Assembly (NCBI GenBank): GCA_002733505.1
Contig: NVVW01000004.1
Span: 49,901-113,900 of the forward strand
Direction of reading: 5' to 3'
Source: Methylophaga sp.
GTDB taxonomy: Bacteria; Pseudomonadota; Gammaproteobacteria; Nitrosococcales; Methylophagaceae
Length of the DNA: 64,000 nt
A program made the translations under genes and the position numbers. Numbering within the stretch: position 1 is the first letter of the stretch; the number at the start of each line of letters is the position of its first letter. Of this stretch, positions 1 through 7,793 are shown piece by piece. The notes below the pieces were generated by a model that saw nothing but the letters and a program-made list of their open reading frames with translations, searched no databases and was not told the origin of the DNA.

Positions 1-730
1 TGGGTACAACATCAGCAAATAAGGAGGGTAGCTCACCCTTTTTGCGCCAACCTAGCTCTCCGCCTTCCAATGCATTCTGACCATCTGAATAGCCCGCCGC
101 CACCTCAGAAAAAGGGGTGCCTTCATCTAATAAACCCTGTATTTTCTTTAGCTTTTGCTGTGCCTGCTGGATTTCCTCTGGCTCTGCCGCATCAGGCACG
201 CTCACTAGAATATGTAATAAATGGTAGCTTTCCTCTTGTCCGCCTTGTACTAGCTGTGTCGTTAAATAACCATCAATTTCCCTATCTGACACAAGAATTT
301 TATCTTCTACTACCGCCTTTCGTAGCCGACTTATAGTCATTTCTTCTCGAATTGATTGACGAAAATCAATAAAACTAACACCATCTTCTTCTAATACATC
401 ACGGAATCCGCGTAAGGATAGATTATTATTTGCTGCAATCTGAGTTAATGCTGCGTTCAATGCATCATCACCCACTCGAACACCAATTTTTGCCGCTTCT
501 TGCATCTGTAAGTGCTTCATGATTAGTCTTTCTAATACTTGCTCACTTAAAATATCTGCTGGAGGTATTGCAGCATTGCGTTGTTGCAACTGTTGGCGAA
601 CCGTTTGTTCCAACTCCTCTAATTCACTTTCAAGCAATACTTCATTATTGACTACGGCAACAATTCTATCTAATGGAGCCGCCCATGCATAGCTCATTAT
701 CATTAAAGAAAGTAGTAAAATTCTAATCAT
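1..730 (-). CDS. surA: SurA periplasmic chaperone/peptidyl-prolyl isomerase, 3' end cut by window edge
   Basis: The minus-strand frame opens at an ATG at 730 and stays open to the left edge (about 243 codons seen). The product starts with a signal peptide (MIRILLLSLMIMSYAWA, then APLDRIVAVVNNEV). The SurA N-terminal helical domain follows, and then the start of a first parvulin domain (YHLLHILVSVP and later GGELGWRKKGELP). SurA escorts outer-membrane proteins through the periplasm. The C-terminal part, probably including the second parvulin domain, lies outside the window. In most gammaproteobacteria lptD sits directly upstream; here a miniature element (768-1037) and a SoxYZ-like gene take that place. 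The identification is confident. Confidence 0.93.
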   Translation of the reverse strand, partial: MIRILLLSLMIMSYAWAAPLDRIVAVVNNEVLLESELEELEQTVRQQLQQRNAAIPPADILSEQVLERLIMKHLQMQEAAKIGVRVGDDALNAALTQIAANNNLSLRGFRDVLEEDGVSFIDFRQSIREEMTISRLRKAVVEDKILVSDREIDGYLTTQLVQGGQEESYHLLHILVSVPDAAEPEEIQQAQQKLKKIQGLLDEGTPFSEVAAGYSDGQNALEGGELGWRKKGELPSLFADVVP

Positions 731-767
731 GAAATATCCAACAATATAGTGTCGATCGTTAGTAAAG

Positions 768-1037
768 TATATACCCAAAATACTTGAAGATGCAGGTTTC
801 AGCAAGAGAAGAAGCCATTATATTCTAGGCATAAACCCGTAGAATGAGTCATTCTCATTTAAGGATTTATAACGACGAAGATAATGGCTTATCCTCTTGC
901 CCTACGGGAGCTTAGCACGAATGCCAGCGCCGCGTTACAATGCTTGACAAGGACTAGTCATTGCCTGCACATTGCGCCTTGCTCTGACCTTCGTGCTAAG
1001 CTCTGAAAACTGCATCTTCAAGTAGTTTGGGTATATA
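768..1037. mobile_element. ~270-bp miniature inverted-repeat element, copy 1
   Basis: This fills most of the 373-base gap between surA and the SoxYZ-like gene. It begins TATATACCCAAAATACTTG and ends with the imperfect reverse complement (CAAGTAGTTTGGGTATATA). Inside are further inverted repeats: GAGCTTAGCACGAATGCC against GACCTTCGTGCTAAGCTC, and GAAGCCATTAT against ATAATGGCTT. It has no coding potential. Near-identical copies lie at 30669-30934 (inverted) and 54753-55067. TATA-bounded ends and absence of an ORF suggest a non-autonomous element of the IS630/Tc1-mariner type. Confidence 0.85.
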
Positions 1038-1103
1038 CAGGATCATCTGCGGATTGATTGCTTATGGGTAGATAATATAAGCTATGATCTAAACTCCCAT
1101 ACA

Positions 1104-1901
1104 TTAATAAATGTGTTTTTCGCCAGTAAAAACAGCCTGTTTACTATCGGTGATGATAACCTTTAAAATACCTTCGGTTTTTGGGCTAAAGTTAAAACGG
1201 ATACTAGGGTTTTCACTGATGGTTATTCCCAATTCTGCCGTGATCAGCGGCTGATCATTAAAACTGATCTCAAAGTGGGTGACATAGTGAGCAGGGATAA
1301 AATGGCGAGATTTCGTATCAAATTGCATACCGCTAGAATTTGGGTGACTGATAATAATTTGTGCCGTTACTTGTTCACCAATAACGGGTTTACGCATCCG
1401 TAATTGTATTTTCCCCAATCTGGCCAGTGATGCAGCAGCATCTTTACTTGCAGGTGCTGAGCAACCACCTGAAGCAACAACAAATTGCTTTACCATCTGT
1501 AAGCTATCATCATTCATTTCAGCGATCACACGTACATTACTAAAATTATCCATTCTAATGCGGGTTGAAATGTTAATTGCACCTAGTTCAGGGGAAAGAT
1601 GAAAGACCGCAGAGTATGCTTGTGGGTTATTGTCGACGATAAGGTGCAGTGTTTTGATATGGTGCTCTGGTGTTTGTGCGCCAAGCGATTTAATGGTGAT
1701 GGGCATAATGGCCGCATCTTCAACCTTATTCGGCACTTCAATGAATAATAAGTCAGTTGCATTATCACGCACCGTGCGATCACCAAAATGTGCTTGTTTT
1801 AGTTGATTCCAAATAAAGTTTTGATCTAATTCAGCGGCGATTGATATTTGGCAAAGTGTCAGGTGAAATAATAAAAAACATCTTTTTAGAAATGTTGTCA
1901 T
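1104..1901 (-). CDS. Quinoprotein dehydrogenase-associated SoxYZ-like carrier protein
   Basis: About 265 residues with an N-terminal signal peptide (MTTFLKRCFLLFHLTLCQ). The first half resembles SoxY and contains GGCSAP, the cysteine motif that in SoxY forms the swinging-arm thiol but here lies internally. The second half resembles SoxZ (RMRKPVIGEQVTAQIIISHP, NPSIRFNFSPKTEG). Such fused SoxYZ relatives are found next to PQQ-dependent dehydrogenases, where they are thought to act as periplasmic carriers or electron-relay partners. That fits the pqq cluster 5 kb away. An in-frame ATG at 1913 has only T-rich sequence upstream, whereas 1901 has GGTGAG four bases ahead, so 1901 is preferred. A terminator-like hairpin lies just upstream at 1928-1955. 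Confidence 0.8.
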   Translation of the reverse strand: MTTFLKRCFLLFHLTLCQISIAAELDQNFIWNQLKQAHFGDRTVRDNATDLLFIEVPNKVEDAAIMPITIKSLGAQTPEHHIKTLHLIVDNNPQAYSAVFHLSPELGAINISTRIRMDNFSNVRVIAEMNDDSLQMVKQFVVASGGCSAPASKDAAASLARLGKIQLRMRKPVIGEQVTAQIIISHPNSSGMQFDTKSRHFIPAHYVTHFEISFNDQPLITAELGITISENPSIRFNFSPKTEGILKVIITDSKQAVFTGEKHIY

Positions 1902-1925
1902 TCTGCTCACCATAAAAAGTAAAAG

Positions 1926-1955
1926 CTAAAAAAAGGCCAGACATTGAGTCTGGCC
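1926..1955 (-). terminator. Terminator-like hairpin immediately upstream of the SoxYZ-like gene
   Basis: Perfect 8-bp GC-rich arms (GGCCAGAC at 1935-1942 and GTCTGGCC at 1948-1955) with a 5-base loop. Read on the minus strand, a run of seven T follows. It is only about 25-35 bases before the SoxYZ-like start codon. It would therefore end an upstream transcript, or act as an attenuator in that gene's leader. The rest of 1956-2120 shows no ORF or other signal that I recognise. Confidence 0.7.
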
Positions 1956-2120
1956 AACAAGAGACGTTTAATGAAGCTGAAATTTTCAATAAACTGTAGC
2001 TAGTATAGTTAACTTGAACATCATATAAACCAGAATTATTCGCGTGAAAGATATGATTTAATCCTGATTTTATGGGGATTATTTAGAGCAAGCTCAGTAT
2101 GCTGGGAGTTTACTTCCCAG

Positions 2121-2154
2121 AAAACGTGACCAGATTGCTAGCTCTGGTCACGTT
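2121..2154 (-). terminator. Terminator after the TonB-dependent receptor gene
   Basis: Perfect 12-bp inverted repeat (AACGTGACCAGA at 2123-2134; TCTGGTCACGTT at 2143-2154) with an 8-base loop, about 20 bases past the receptor stop codon. A short T-rich stretch follows on the minus strand. A second small palindrome (CTGGGA/TCCCAG, 2102-2120) follows directly. Confidence 0.65.
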
Positions 2155-2174
2155 GGTTACAAGAAAAAAGGTGA

Positions 2175-4427
2175 CTAGAATTCTAGCCGCACCCCTGCGA
2201 TAACAGTTCGTCTTGCACCGGGACGGATACCATTTTCAAGATCAACGATATAAAGTTTATCTGTTAAATTTCGTCCTTGGATCCAGAAGGTAGTATTAGA
2301 GCCTTGTAATGTATAACTGGCTCGTGCGGACAACAGCGTATAATTATCTACCACCCCCAGTATTATTGGCTCCCGAATTTCGAGATCATCACCGGTAACA
2401 AGTAGATCACCATCTTCATTAGCTACTGTGAGATCTTTGGTATTGTTTGGATCAGTATAGAAGCTACCGAAGTAACTTAAGGTGGCACTGATATCCCAAC
2501 CTGTTTGGTGTTCTAGACCTAAGGTAAAGCTACCCGAATGCAGCGGTATTTCTGGTACGCGGTTGCCATCCAGTATACCGCCATTAAATTCGGCTCTGGT
2601 ATAGCTGTATGCCAACATACCGTAAACATTAAGCGCTGAATCAGTATAGGTATTCGAATCGAGCCGTAAACCTAAATCAACACCATAAGATTCCGAATCT
2701 GCGGCATTGATGTATATATTTTGAAAATCGTTAGTGAACGGTAACTGGACAATAGTATTTTCAATATCATTATAGAATAGCGCGGCCTCCATGGTTATTC
2801 CCTTAATTGCCTCAGTGCGAAGCCCAATTTGGGAATTGATGCCGATTTCTGGTTTTAACGGAAAATCATCATCACCGGCAGTACGAGCAAAACCAGGTGT
2901 GTAGCCACGACCTATGCTGGCAAACCACTGTGTATCATTGAAGCCGGTGTACAGAACACTGATGGCGGGCAGGAACAATGACTGCTCTGTGGTGAGTGTG
3001 GGTCGGTGATTTTCATCATGCACTGCTAGGAAATTACGGTGACGTTTTTGTTCGTAATACTCCATTCGTACCCCTGGTGTTACCGTCCAGTCACCAAAGC
3101 GCATGGCATCCTGGAAAAACACCGATGCAGCCCAAGCTTGCAGGGTAATATCACGCGTCAGTTCGCCACGATTGTTTTCCTTAAGTACTTCACCTATATC
3201 TCCTCCTCGACGGCGATCATCTTGTAAATGCCGCTCATATCGAAGACCCCACTGTAAGGTATGATCCATGCCCCATGCTGCGACATCAGTCAATTCCATT
3301 CGGGATTCGATACCATAGGTTCGGTAGATACGCTCGCGCCCTACCATTTCACCCTGAACGCCTTTTATAAATGGGGTGCCGCCACCCGCATCAAAATCAA
3401 GCACGGGGGAGTTAGCATCAAATACTATATCATCTGGATCGACAGTAAAACGAGGGCGGTTTAGCTCGGTAGCAAAAAAGCTACTCGACATCGATAATTC
3501 ATCGGTGATTTGAAAATCGTGTTTGAGATCGAGTTTGTGGTAATTAACCGAAATATTATTGTGTTGCTGCCCCCAGCCAGTGGCAGAGGTCACACCGTTA
3601 TGACGAATCAGGCGGTTGCTCTTGTTATAAGGTGCGCGGGCATATTCCTGAGGTAGCAAATTACTTTCATCATAGCCATCAAAGCGCTCACGTAAATACA
3701 CTAACGATCCCCCCAGCGCATGTCGATCGTTAATTTGCCAATCAAGGCTAGCAAAAAAATCATCGTATTGCATTTCTTCATTATCAAATACACCGTCTGC
3801 ATTCATGCCGGTGTAGGCAAAGACCATACCCAGTGAACCTTCCGTTCGTTGGTGCATAATATGGCGTTTAAAGGTGTCATTTTCACCGATAGCTAAATCA
3901 ATAGAAGTTGTTGGTGTGAGCGTAGGGCGTTTATTACGGAAGTTGATAATGCCGTGATTATTTAATGGACCATGTAAAATGTGTCCCGTTCCTTTCAACA
4001 CATCAATCCCCTCTAAGCGCTCCATCGGCGGAGTGTAGTGAGCGCTGGGATCAAGATAGGCGGCGCCATTGATCGGTACACCATCTTCCAGTAACAGTGT
4101 TTTACGTGAACGGCGTGAAGGGGCAGCCCGCACACTAATACCTGAACGGCGAGCGGTTGCATCGTCATCAATCGTTCTAACACCAGGCATAAAATCAAAA
4201 GCATCGTGTAATGTATAAGGGCGAAATTGTTCGATTTGTTGAGCCGTTATAGTTGCTGCGGCTCCCGGTGTTTCACGAATATCACCGGGTAAGATAGACT
4301 CAATACTCATGGAAGGTAGCTCCAATGTCTCTTCGGCATTAACAGCAGATATTGGAATAAAGAGTGATAAAGTCAATGTTAAAATAGAGACCGGATAAAA
4401 AGTAGGCTGATTGAGTTTTTTTGGCAT
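2175..4427 (-). CDS. TonB-dependent outer-membrane receptor (FecA-like)
   Basis: 750 residues. There is a signal peptide (ending near ISAVNA), then a plug domain with the typical signatures (TLHDAFDFMPGVRT; ISVRAAPSRRSRKTLLLEDG; ERLEGIDVLKGTGHILHGP), then a 22-strand-type barrel ending in aromatic F (AGVRLEF). It resembles the FecA-like branch of TonB receptors. These import ferric chelates and, in some relatives, PQQ or lanthanide chelates. The substrate cannot be read from sequence. AGGA about ten bases upstream supports the ATG at 4427. It lies downstream of a two-component pair on the same strand and near the pqq genes. A Fur-box-like sequence lies at 4463-4484. Confidence 0.88.
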   Translation of the reverse strand: MPKKLNQPTFYPVSILTLTLSLFIPISAVNAEETLELPSMSIESILPGDIRETPGAAATITAQQIEQFRPYTLHDAFDFMPGVRTIDDDATARRSGISVRAAPSRRSRKTLLLEDGVPINGAAYLDPSAHYTPPMERLEGIDVLKGTGHILHGPLNNHGIINFRNKRPTLTPTTSIDLAIGENDTFKRHIMHQRTEGSLGMVFAYTGMNADGVFDNEEMQYDDFFASLDWQINDRHALGGSLVYLRERFDGYDESNLLPQEYARAPYNKSNRLIRHNGVTSATGWGQQHNNISVNYHKLDLKHDFQITDELSMSSSFFATELNRPRFTVDPDDIVFDANSPVLDFDAGGGTPFIKGVQGEMVGRERIYRTYGIESRMELTDVAAWGMDHTLQWGLRYERHLQDDRRRGGDIGEVLKENNRGELTRDITLQAWAASVFFQDAMRFGDWTVTPGVRMEYYEQKRHRNFLAVHDENHRPTLTTEQSLFLPAISVLYTGFNDTQWFASIGRGYTPGFARTAGDDDFPLKPEIGINSQIGLRTEAIKGITMEAALFYNDIENTIVQLPFTNDFQNIYINAADSESYGVDLGLRLDSNTYTDSALNVYGMLAYSYTRAEFNGGILDGNRVPEIPLHSGSFTLGLEHQTGWDISATLSYFGSFYTDPNNTKDLTVANEDGDLLVTGDDLEIREPIILGVVDNYTLLSARASYTLQGSNTTFWIQGRNLTDKLYIVDLENGIRPGARRTVIAGVRLEF

Positions 4428-4462
4428 ATGTATGCATTCCTGATGAAATTAAAGTTTTCAAG

Positions 4463-4484
4463 GAGAATGATAACTAAGAATGAT
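4463..4484. promoter_or_regulatory. Possible Fur box upstream of the TonB receptor
   Basis: GAGAATGATAAC followed by TAAGAATGAT gives repeated GATAAT-like hexamers, 36-57 bases before the receptor start codon. The match to GATAATGATAATCATTATC is partial (about 9 of 13 over the best half), so this is tentative. Confidence 0.35.
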
Positions 4485-4556
4485 GCGTATTAAGATGATG
4501 TGGTTAACGCATATGACCGTGATAAACTCCTGATGTTTGCTGGGCAAAAGGAGTAA

Positions 4557-5219
4557 TTAGTTATTATTGCCAAGTTGATTTTGTTTAAGCGCATTGTCTT
4601 CCAAAGATATAGCGATTAAATCTACTAGACTAGTAGCATGTAATTTCCGCATGATGTTGGCTTTATTATTAGAAACAGTGCCTGATGCGATAGAAAGTGT
4701 GGCAGCAATTTCACTACGTGATGTGCCTTCAATAAGTAGCAAAAAAATGGCATGCTCTCGATCTGATAAGCAGCTGAGCTTATCATTTGAAGCTTGAACT
4801 TTTTCCATGGCAAGTGCATGGGCAACACTGTTAGATAAATAGCGTTTTGATTGATAATAAACCTGTTTTATAGCTTCAATCAATACCGAGGAAGGATCGC
4901 TTTTTAGCACATAGGCCATGGCCCCATTTTGAATTGCCCTAGTAACAAAATTAGTATTATCATGCATGGAAAAAACAATGACTTTAGCATCGGGGTGGCG
5001 TTGTATCAGGCGGGCGGTGCAATCCAAACCATTCATACCTTTAAGTGATAGATCCATAATGACAATATCAGGATTTAGCTGTGGGTAATTTTGCAACGCT
5101 TGCTCGCCGCTATCGACTTCACCAATAACCTTAATATCAAATTGTGCAAGTAATAAGCAGTAGCCTTCGCGTACAGCCGTATGGTCATCTACCAGCAAGG
5201 CAGTAATGGGCGTTATCAT
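4557..5219 (-). CDS. NarL/LuxR-family response regulator
   Basis: 220 residues. The N-terminal receiver carries the acidic pair in LLVDDHTAVREGY, the phospho-acceptor Asp in VIMDLSLKGMNG, and Lys in VLKSDPSS. The C-terminal LuxR-type helix-turn-helix is SEIAATLSIASGTVSNNKAN. The ATG at 5219 overlaps the kinase stop codon by one base (TGATG), so translation is probably coupled, and the kinase is its partner. NarL-type regulators of this size (MxaB in methanotrophs) control methanol dehydrogenase genes. The nearby pqq, SoxYZ-like and receptor genes make a related role possible, but that is inference. Confidence 0.88.
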   Translation of the reverse strand: MITPITALLVDDHTAVREGYCLLLAQFDIKVIGEVDSGEQALQNYPQLNPDIVIMDLSLKGMNGLDCTARLIQRHPDAKVIVFSMHDNTNFVTRAIQNGAMAYVLKSDPSSVLIEAIKQVYYQSKRYLSNSVAHALAMEKVQASNDKLSCLSDREHAIFLLLIEGTSRSEIAATLSIASGTVSNNKANIMRKLHATSLVDLIAISLEDNALKQNQLGNNN

Positions 5220-6172
5220 CAAGCTATACTCTGTTTTTGAATAGGAAAACTGAGTTCCAGCTTGACGCCAGAAGGAGGGTAAGGGCCAATATTAAAATGA
5301 CCATTGAGTATGGAGGCGCGCTCCCTAATACCGATAAGCCCTAGTCCTGTTTTAATGGGCTCAGTTTGAAAATGTTCTACACCATCATTAATAAGATGTA
5401 AGGTGAGCATAGCAGGAGAGTGCTGTTGGTCGGTGGGGAAATATAATTCAATATCAACATGGCTGGCTTTAGTGTGCCTAGCAATATTAGATAAGCCTTC
5501 TTGAATGGTACGATAAAGCGTCAATAATTGTTGTTCATTTAGATCCGGTTCCATGCCGTGAAACTCAAGTTGGCATTGAATATCTTTATGAGTGTGTTGC
5601 CATTGGGTCACTAAATCTTCAACCGCCATAACAACACCAAATTCTAATAATGGTGGACGCAGTGTTTTAAGTAAAGAACGCGTCACACCATGGAGTTTAT
5701 CGACGTGATTAATGATTTTTTGTGTAGTGCTACTAAGTTGGCTATTTTCAGTGGGTGCTATAGTCTGAATAAGCTCGGCATAGGTACGGAGTGCGGTTAA
5801 GTCTTGGGCAAATACATCGTGTAATTCTTGACAAATGAACAGCCGTTCATGTTGTTGGTTTTCAGTCATATTATGAATTAAAAGCCGATTTTCTGATAAC
5901 AGTGATATATTAGCGATAGATTCTGCTTTAGCTTCACGATAGCGCCGCCAGCTAAACCATATCAGACCAATAGAAAAACTCAATAATGGAAAGATCAATT
6001 CATCAGCTTGATATTGCTCCCACAAACGACTCCATTCATAATAGCGTTCGGATAAATCAAAAATAAATGCTAATACAAAGGTTAGTACTGTGATAGCTAT
6101 GATGAACATTATATCGCGAATGATTTTGACCTGCTTCAAGTCGGGTTTATTTTTGATATTTATGTCAGTCAT
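5219..6172 (-). CDS. NarX/DegS-type sensor histidine kinase
   Basis: About 317 residues. Two N-terminal membrane segments (IIRDIMFIIAITVLTFVLAF; ELIFPLLSFSIGLIWFSW) flank a short periplasmic stretch. A HisKA_3 dimerisation helix follows, with the phospho-accepting His in ICQELHDVFAQDLTALR. The HATPase domain has the N box EGLSNIARHTKASH and G box GLGLIGIRERA. There is no obvious PAS or HAMP domain. A GTG at 6175 immediately precedes the ATG at 6172; neither has a convincing ribosome-binding site. It is transcribed divergently from pqqA and overlaps its response regulator by one base. The signal sensed is unknown. Confidence 0.88.
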   Translation of the reverse strand: MTDINIKNKPDLKQVKIIRDIMFIIAITVLTFVLAFIFDLSERYYEWSRLWEQYQADELIFPLLSFSIGLIWFSWRRYREAKAESIANISLLSENRLLIHNMTENQQHERLFICQELHDVFAQDLTALRTYAELIQTIAPTENSQLSSTTQKIINHVDKLHGVTRSLLKTLRPPLLEFGVVMAVEDLVTQWQHTHKDIQCQLEFHGMEPDLNEQQLLTLYRTIQEGLSNIARHTKASHVDIELYFPTDQQHSPAMLTLHLINDGVEHFQTEPIKTGLGLIGIRERASILNGHFNIGPYPPSGVKLELSFPIQKQSIA

Positions 6173-6511
6173 CACCTGATAGTAACGAAAGTTATAGCGC
6201 GAGTGAATATGTGAATCAAAAAACAGGATAAATTCCTATAATTTATCGTGAACAATGAATGGGCTTGAACTGCGGCTGACCAAGGCAAATGCAAGCAGGG
6301 AAATATGATTATGGAGCCCCCATAATTGAAATTGTTTAAGCCATTTTATTACTTTCTCAGCCTTATCCCATTCTCAGACTAAATAAGGATTAAGGAAAAT
6401 CCTGAGATGAGTAGCGGGTATTCCTGACGAAAGCAAGAGAATAGCGATGTATTATTCTCACTACTGTTTGAAATTCCTCGGACAGTATTATTATAAAAAG
6501 AGAGATTTATT
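6173..6511. other. Intergenic region between the kinase and pqqA
   Basis: About 340 bases without a gene. It should hold the divergent promoters for the two-component pair and pqqA. Only weak short inverted repeats are visible (for example AGGATT/AATCCT near 6387-6404). I cannot assign a promoter or a known riboswitch here. An apparent ORF on the minus strand is a shadow of pqqA. Confidence 0.5.
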
Positions 6512-6583
6512 ATGTGGACTACACCAGAATATTCAGATATGCGTTTCGGTTTTGAAGTAACAATGTACATCTGCAACCGTTAA
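6512..6583 (+). CDS. pqqA: PQQ precursor peptide PqqA
   Basis: A 23-residue ORF starting MWTTPEYSDMRFGFEVTMY. It carries the diagnostic E-x3-Y pair (Glu15 and Tyr19), which PqqE crosslinks to form the PQQ skeleton. The C-terminus is ICNR, as in other PqqA peptides. AGAGA lies about ten bases upstream. The gene opens the pqqABCDE cluster, and two hairpins separate it from pqqB, consistent with its need for higher expression. It is shorter than usual gene-calling cutoffs. Confidence 0.96.
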   Translation: MWTTPEYSDMRFGFEVTMYICNR

Positions 6584-6601
6584 TATCTGTTTCGGATAGA
6601 T

Positions 6602-6636
6602 CTTGGGGTTAGGCTTGCTTAACCCCGAGTATTTTT
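6602..6636 (+). terminator. Attenuator/terminator hairpin after pqqA
   Basis: A 13-base stem with two G-U wobbles (6602-6614 pairing with 6617-6629, core GGGGTTA/TAACCCC) and a two-base loop, followed by TATTTTT. This is the expected form of a partial terminator that lets pqqA be transcribed more than pqqBCDE. Confidence 0.75.
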
Positions 6637-6642
6637 ACTACT

Positions 6643-6680
6643 AAATCAGATGATTTTGAACTGTCAGAATCATCTGATTT
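6643..6680 (+). promoter_or_regulatory. Second perfect hairpin in the pqqA-pqqB gap
   Basis: Perfect 13-bp arms (AAATCAGATGATT at 6643-6655; AATCATCTGATTT at 6668-6680) with a 12-base loop. No T-run follows, so an RNA-processing or stabilising hairpin, or a protein-binding palindrome, is more likely than a terminator. It ends 27 bases before pqqB. Confidence 0.5.
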
Positions 6681-6707
6681 AATCGTGACCCAACGGAATA
6701 ATTATTT

Positions 6708-7622
6708 ATGTATGTACATGTTTTAGGTTCGGGTGCTGGTGGTGGATTTCCACAATGGAATTGTAATTGTGTGAACTGCAAGGGCGTGCGTGATGGCTCT
6801 ATTAAAGCAACACCTCGTACACAATCTTCTATTGCAGTCAGTGCTAATGGTGATGATTGGATTTTGTTTAATACTTCGCCCGATATTAAGAAACAAATGG
6901 ACGATTTTCCTGCGTTTCAACCTGGCCGAAAAGTACGTGACACAGCAATTGCAGCGATTGTGATCGTAGATGCTCAGATTGATCATTCAACAGGCATATT
7001 AATGTTGCGTGAACATATTGAACCATGGGATGTATATTGCACTCAGGCTGTTCACGATGATCTAACAAATGGTTTCCCCGTTTTTAGTATTTTAGAGCAT
7101 TTCCGTGGGGTGAATTGGCATGAGATTTCTACTGATGAAAGAACATTCACCATTCCAAAAGCAGAAGGTCTAATTTTTACTGCGGTTCCACTTAAGAGTG
7201 AAGCTCCCCCATACTCTCCACACCGTCACAACACGGTTCCTGGTGACAATATAGGTATGAAGATCGAAGATACGCGGACAGGTAAAATATTGTTCTATGC
7301 ACCAGGTTTAGGTGTAGTAGAAGAACATGTGATTGACTATATGACCAATTCAGATTGTGTATTGGTTGATGGTACTGTGTGGACGGATGATGAAATGTCT
7401 CATGAAGGCATTAGTGATAAACGTGCTCAAGAAATGGGTCACCTAGATCAATCTAGTAAAGGCGGCATTATGGATCTTTTAAATAGCATGGAGCGTCCTA
7501 GAAAGATCTTGATCCATATTAATAATACCAACCCTATTTTAAATGAAGAGTCTCCACAACGAAAAATCCTCGATAAAGCAGGGATAGAGGTTTCGTACGA
7601 TGGCATGGACATTGAGTTATAA
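6708..7622 (+). CDS. pqqB: PqqB, PQQ biosynthesis metallo-beta-lactamase-fold oxygenase
   Basis: 304 residues, the usual family length. It starts MYVHVLGSGAGGGFPQWNC, the PqqB signature, followed by the cysteine cluster CNCVNC. Metal-binding-type residues lie in VDAQIDHSTG and in APPYSPHRHN. PqqB is an iron-dependent hydroxylase acting on the diglutamyl-tyrosine intermediate before PqqC. It follows pqqA after two hairpins. A repeat-rich 170-base gap separates it from pqqC. Confidence 0.97.
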   Translation: MYVHVLGSGAGGGFPQWNCNCVNCKGVRDGSIKATPRTQSSIAVSANGDDWILFNTSPDIKKQMDDFPAFQPGRKVRDTAIAAIVIVDAQIDHSTGILMLREHIEPWDVYCTQAVHDDLTNGFPVFSILEHFRGVNWHEISTDERTFTIPKAEGLIFTAVPLKSEAPPYSPHRHNTVPGDNIGMKIEDTRTGKILFYAPGLGVVEEHVIDYMTNSDCVLVDGTVWTDDEMSHEGISDKRAQEMGHLDQSSKGGIMDLLNSMERPRKILIHINNTNPILNEESPQRKILDKAGIEVSYDGMDIEL

Positions 7623-7642
7623 GCCATAATTTTATTATGTAC

Positions 7643-7746
7643 GTCATTCCGATAGCTTACCCAGTCAAGCTGAGCACAAGCTTAGCCGGAATCTAAGACC
7701 TTGAATATTTACATGATGGCTTCCCGCTAAAAACATGCGAGGATGA
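7643..7746. repeat. Palindromic repeat module between pqqB and pqqC
   Basis: The stretch at 7643-7693 matches, in inverted orientation, the core of the element at 32477-32638 (TAGCTTACCCAGTCAAGC and following bases). Its right part (GCTTCCCGCTAAAAACATGC, then GAGGATGAC) matches the CCCGC...ATGCGGGAGTGAC module at 16929-17078. There are no clear TATACCC ends. It interrupts the pqq operon, so pqqCDE may be read through it or have a promoter in it. Confidence 0.7.
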
Positions 7747-7793
7747 CACAAAAATCAAGGATATTTGAACAAATAAATTACGAAGGAAATAAC

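Noticed and set aside
70..336. 88-residue plus-strand frame at the left edge
   Set aside because: It lies antisense to surA, whose translation gives clear SurA and parvulin motifs.
6468..6497. TTGAAA and TATAAA as a pqqA promoter
   Set aside because: It would leave a leader of only a few bases and overlap the ribosome-binding site, so it is unlikely to be real.
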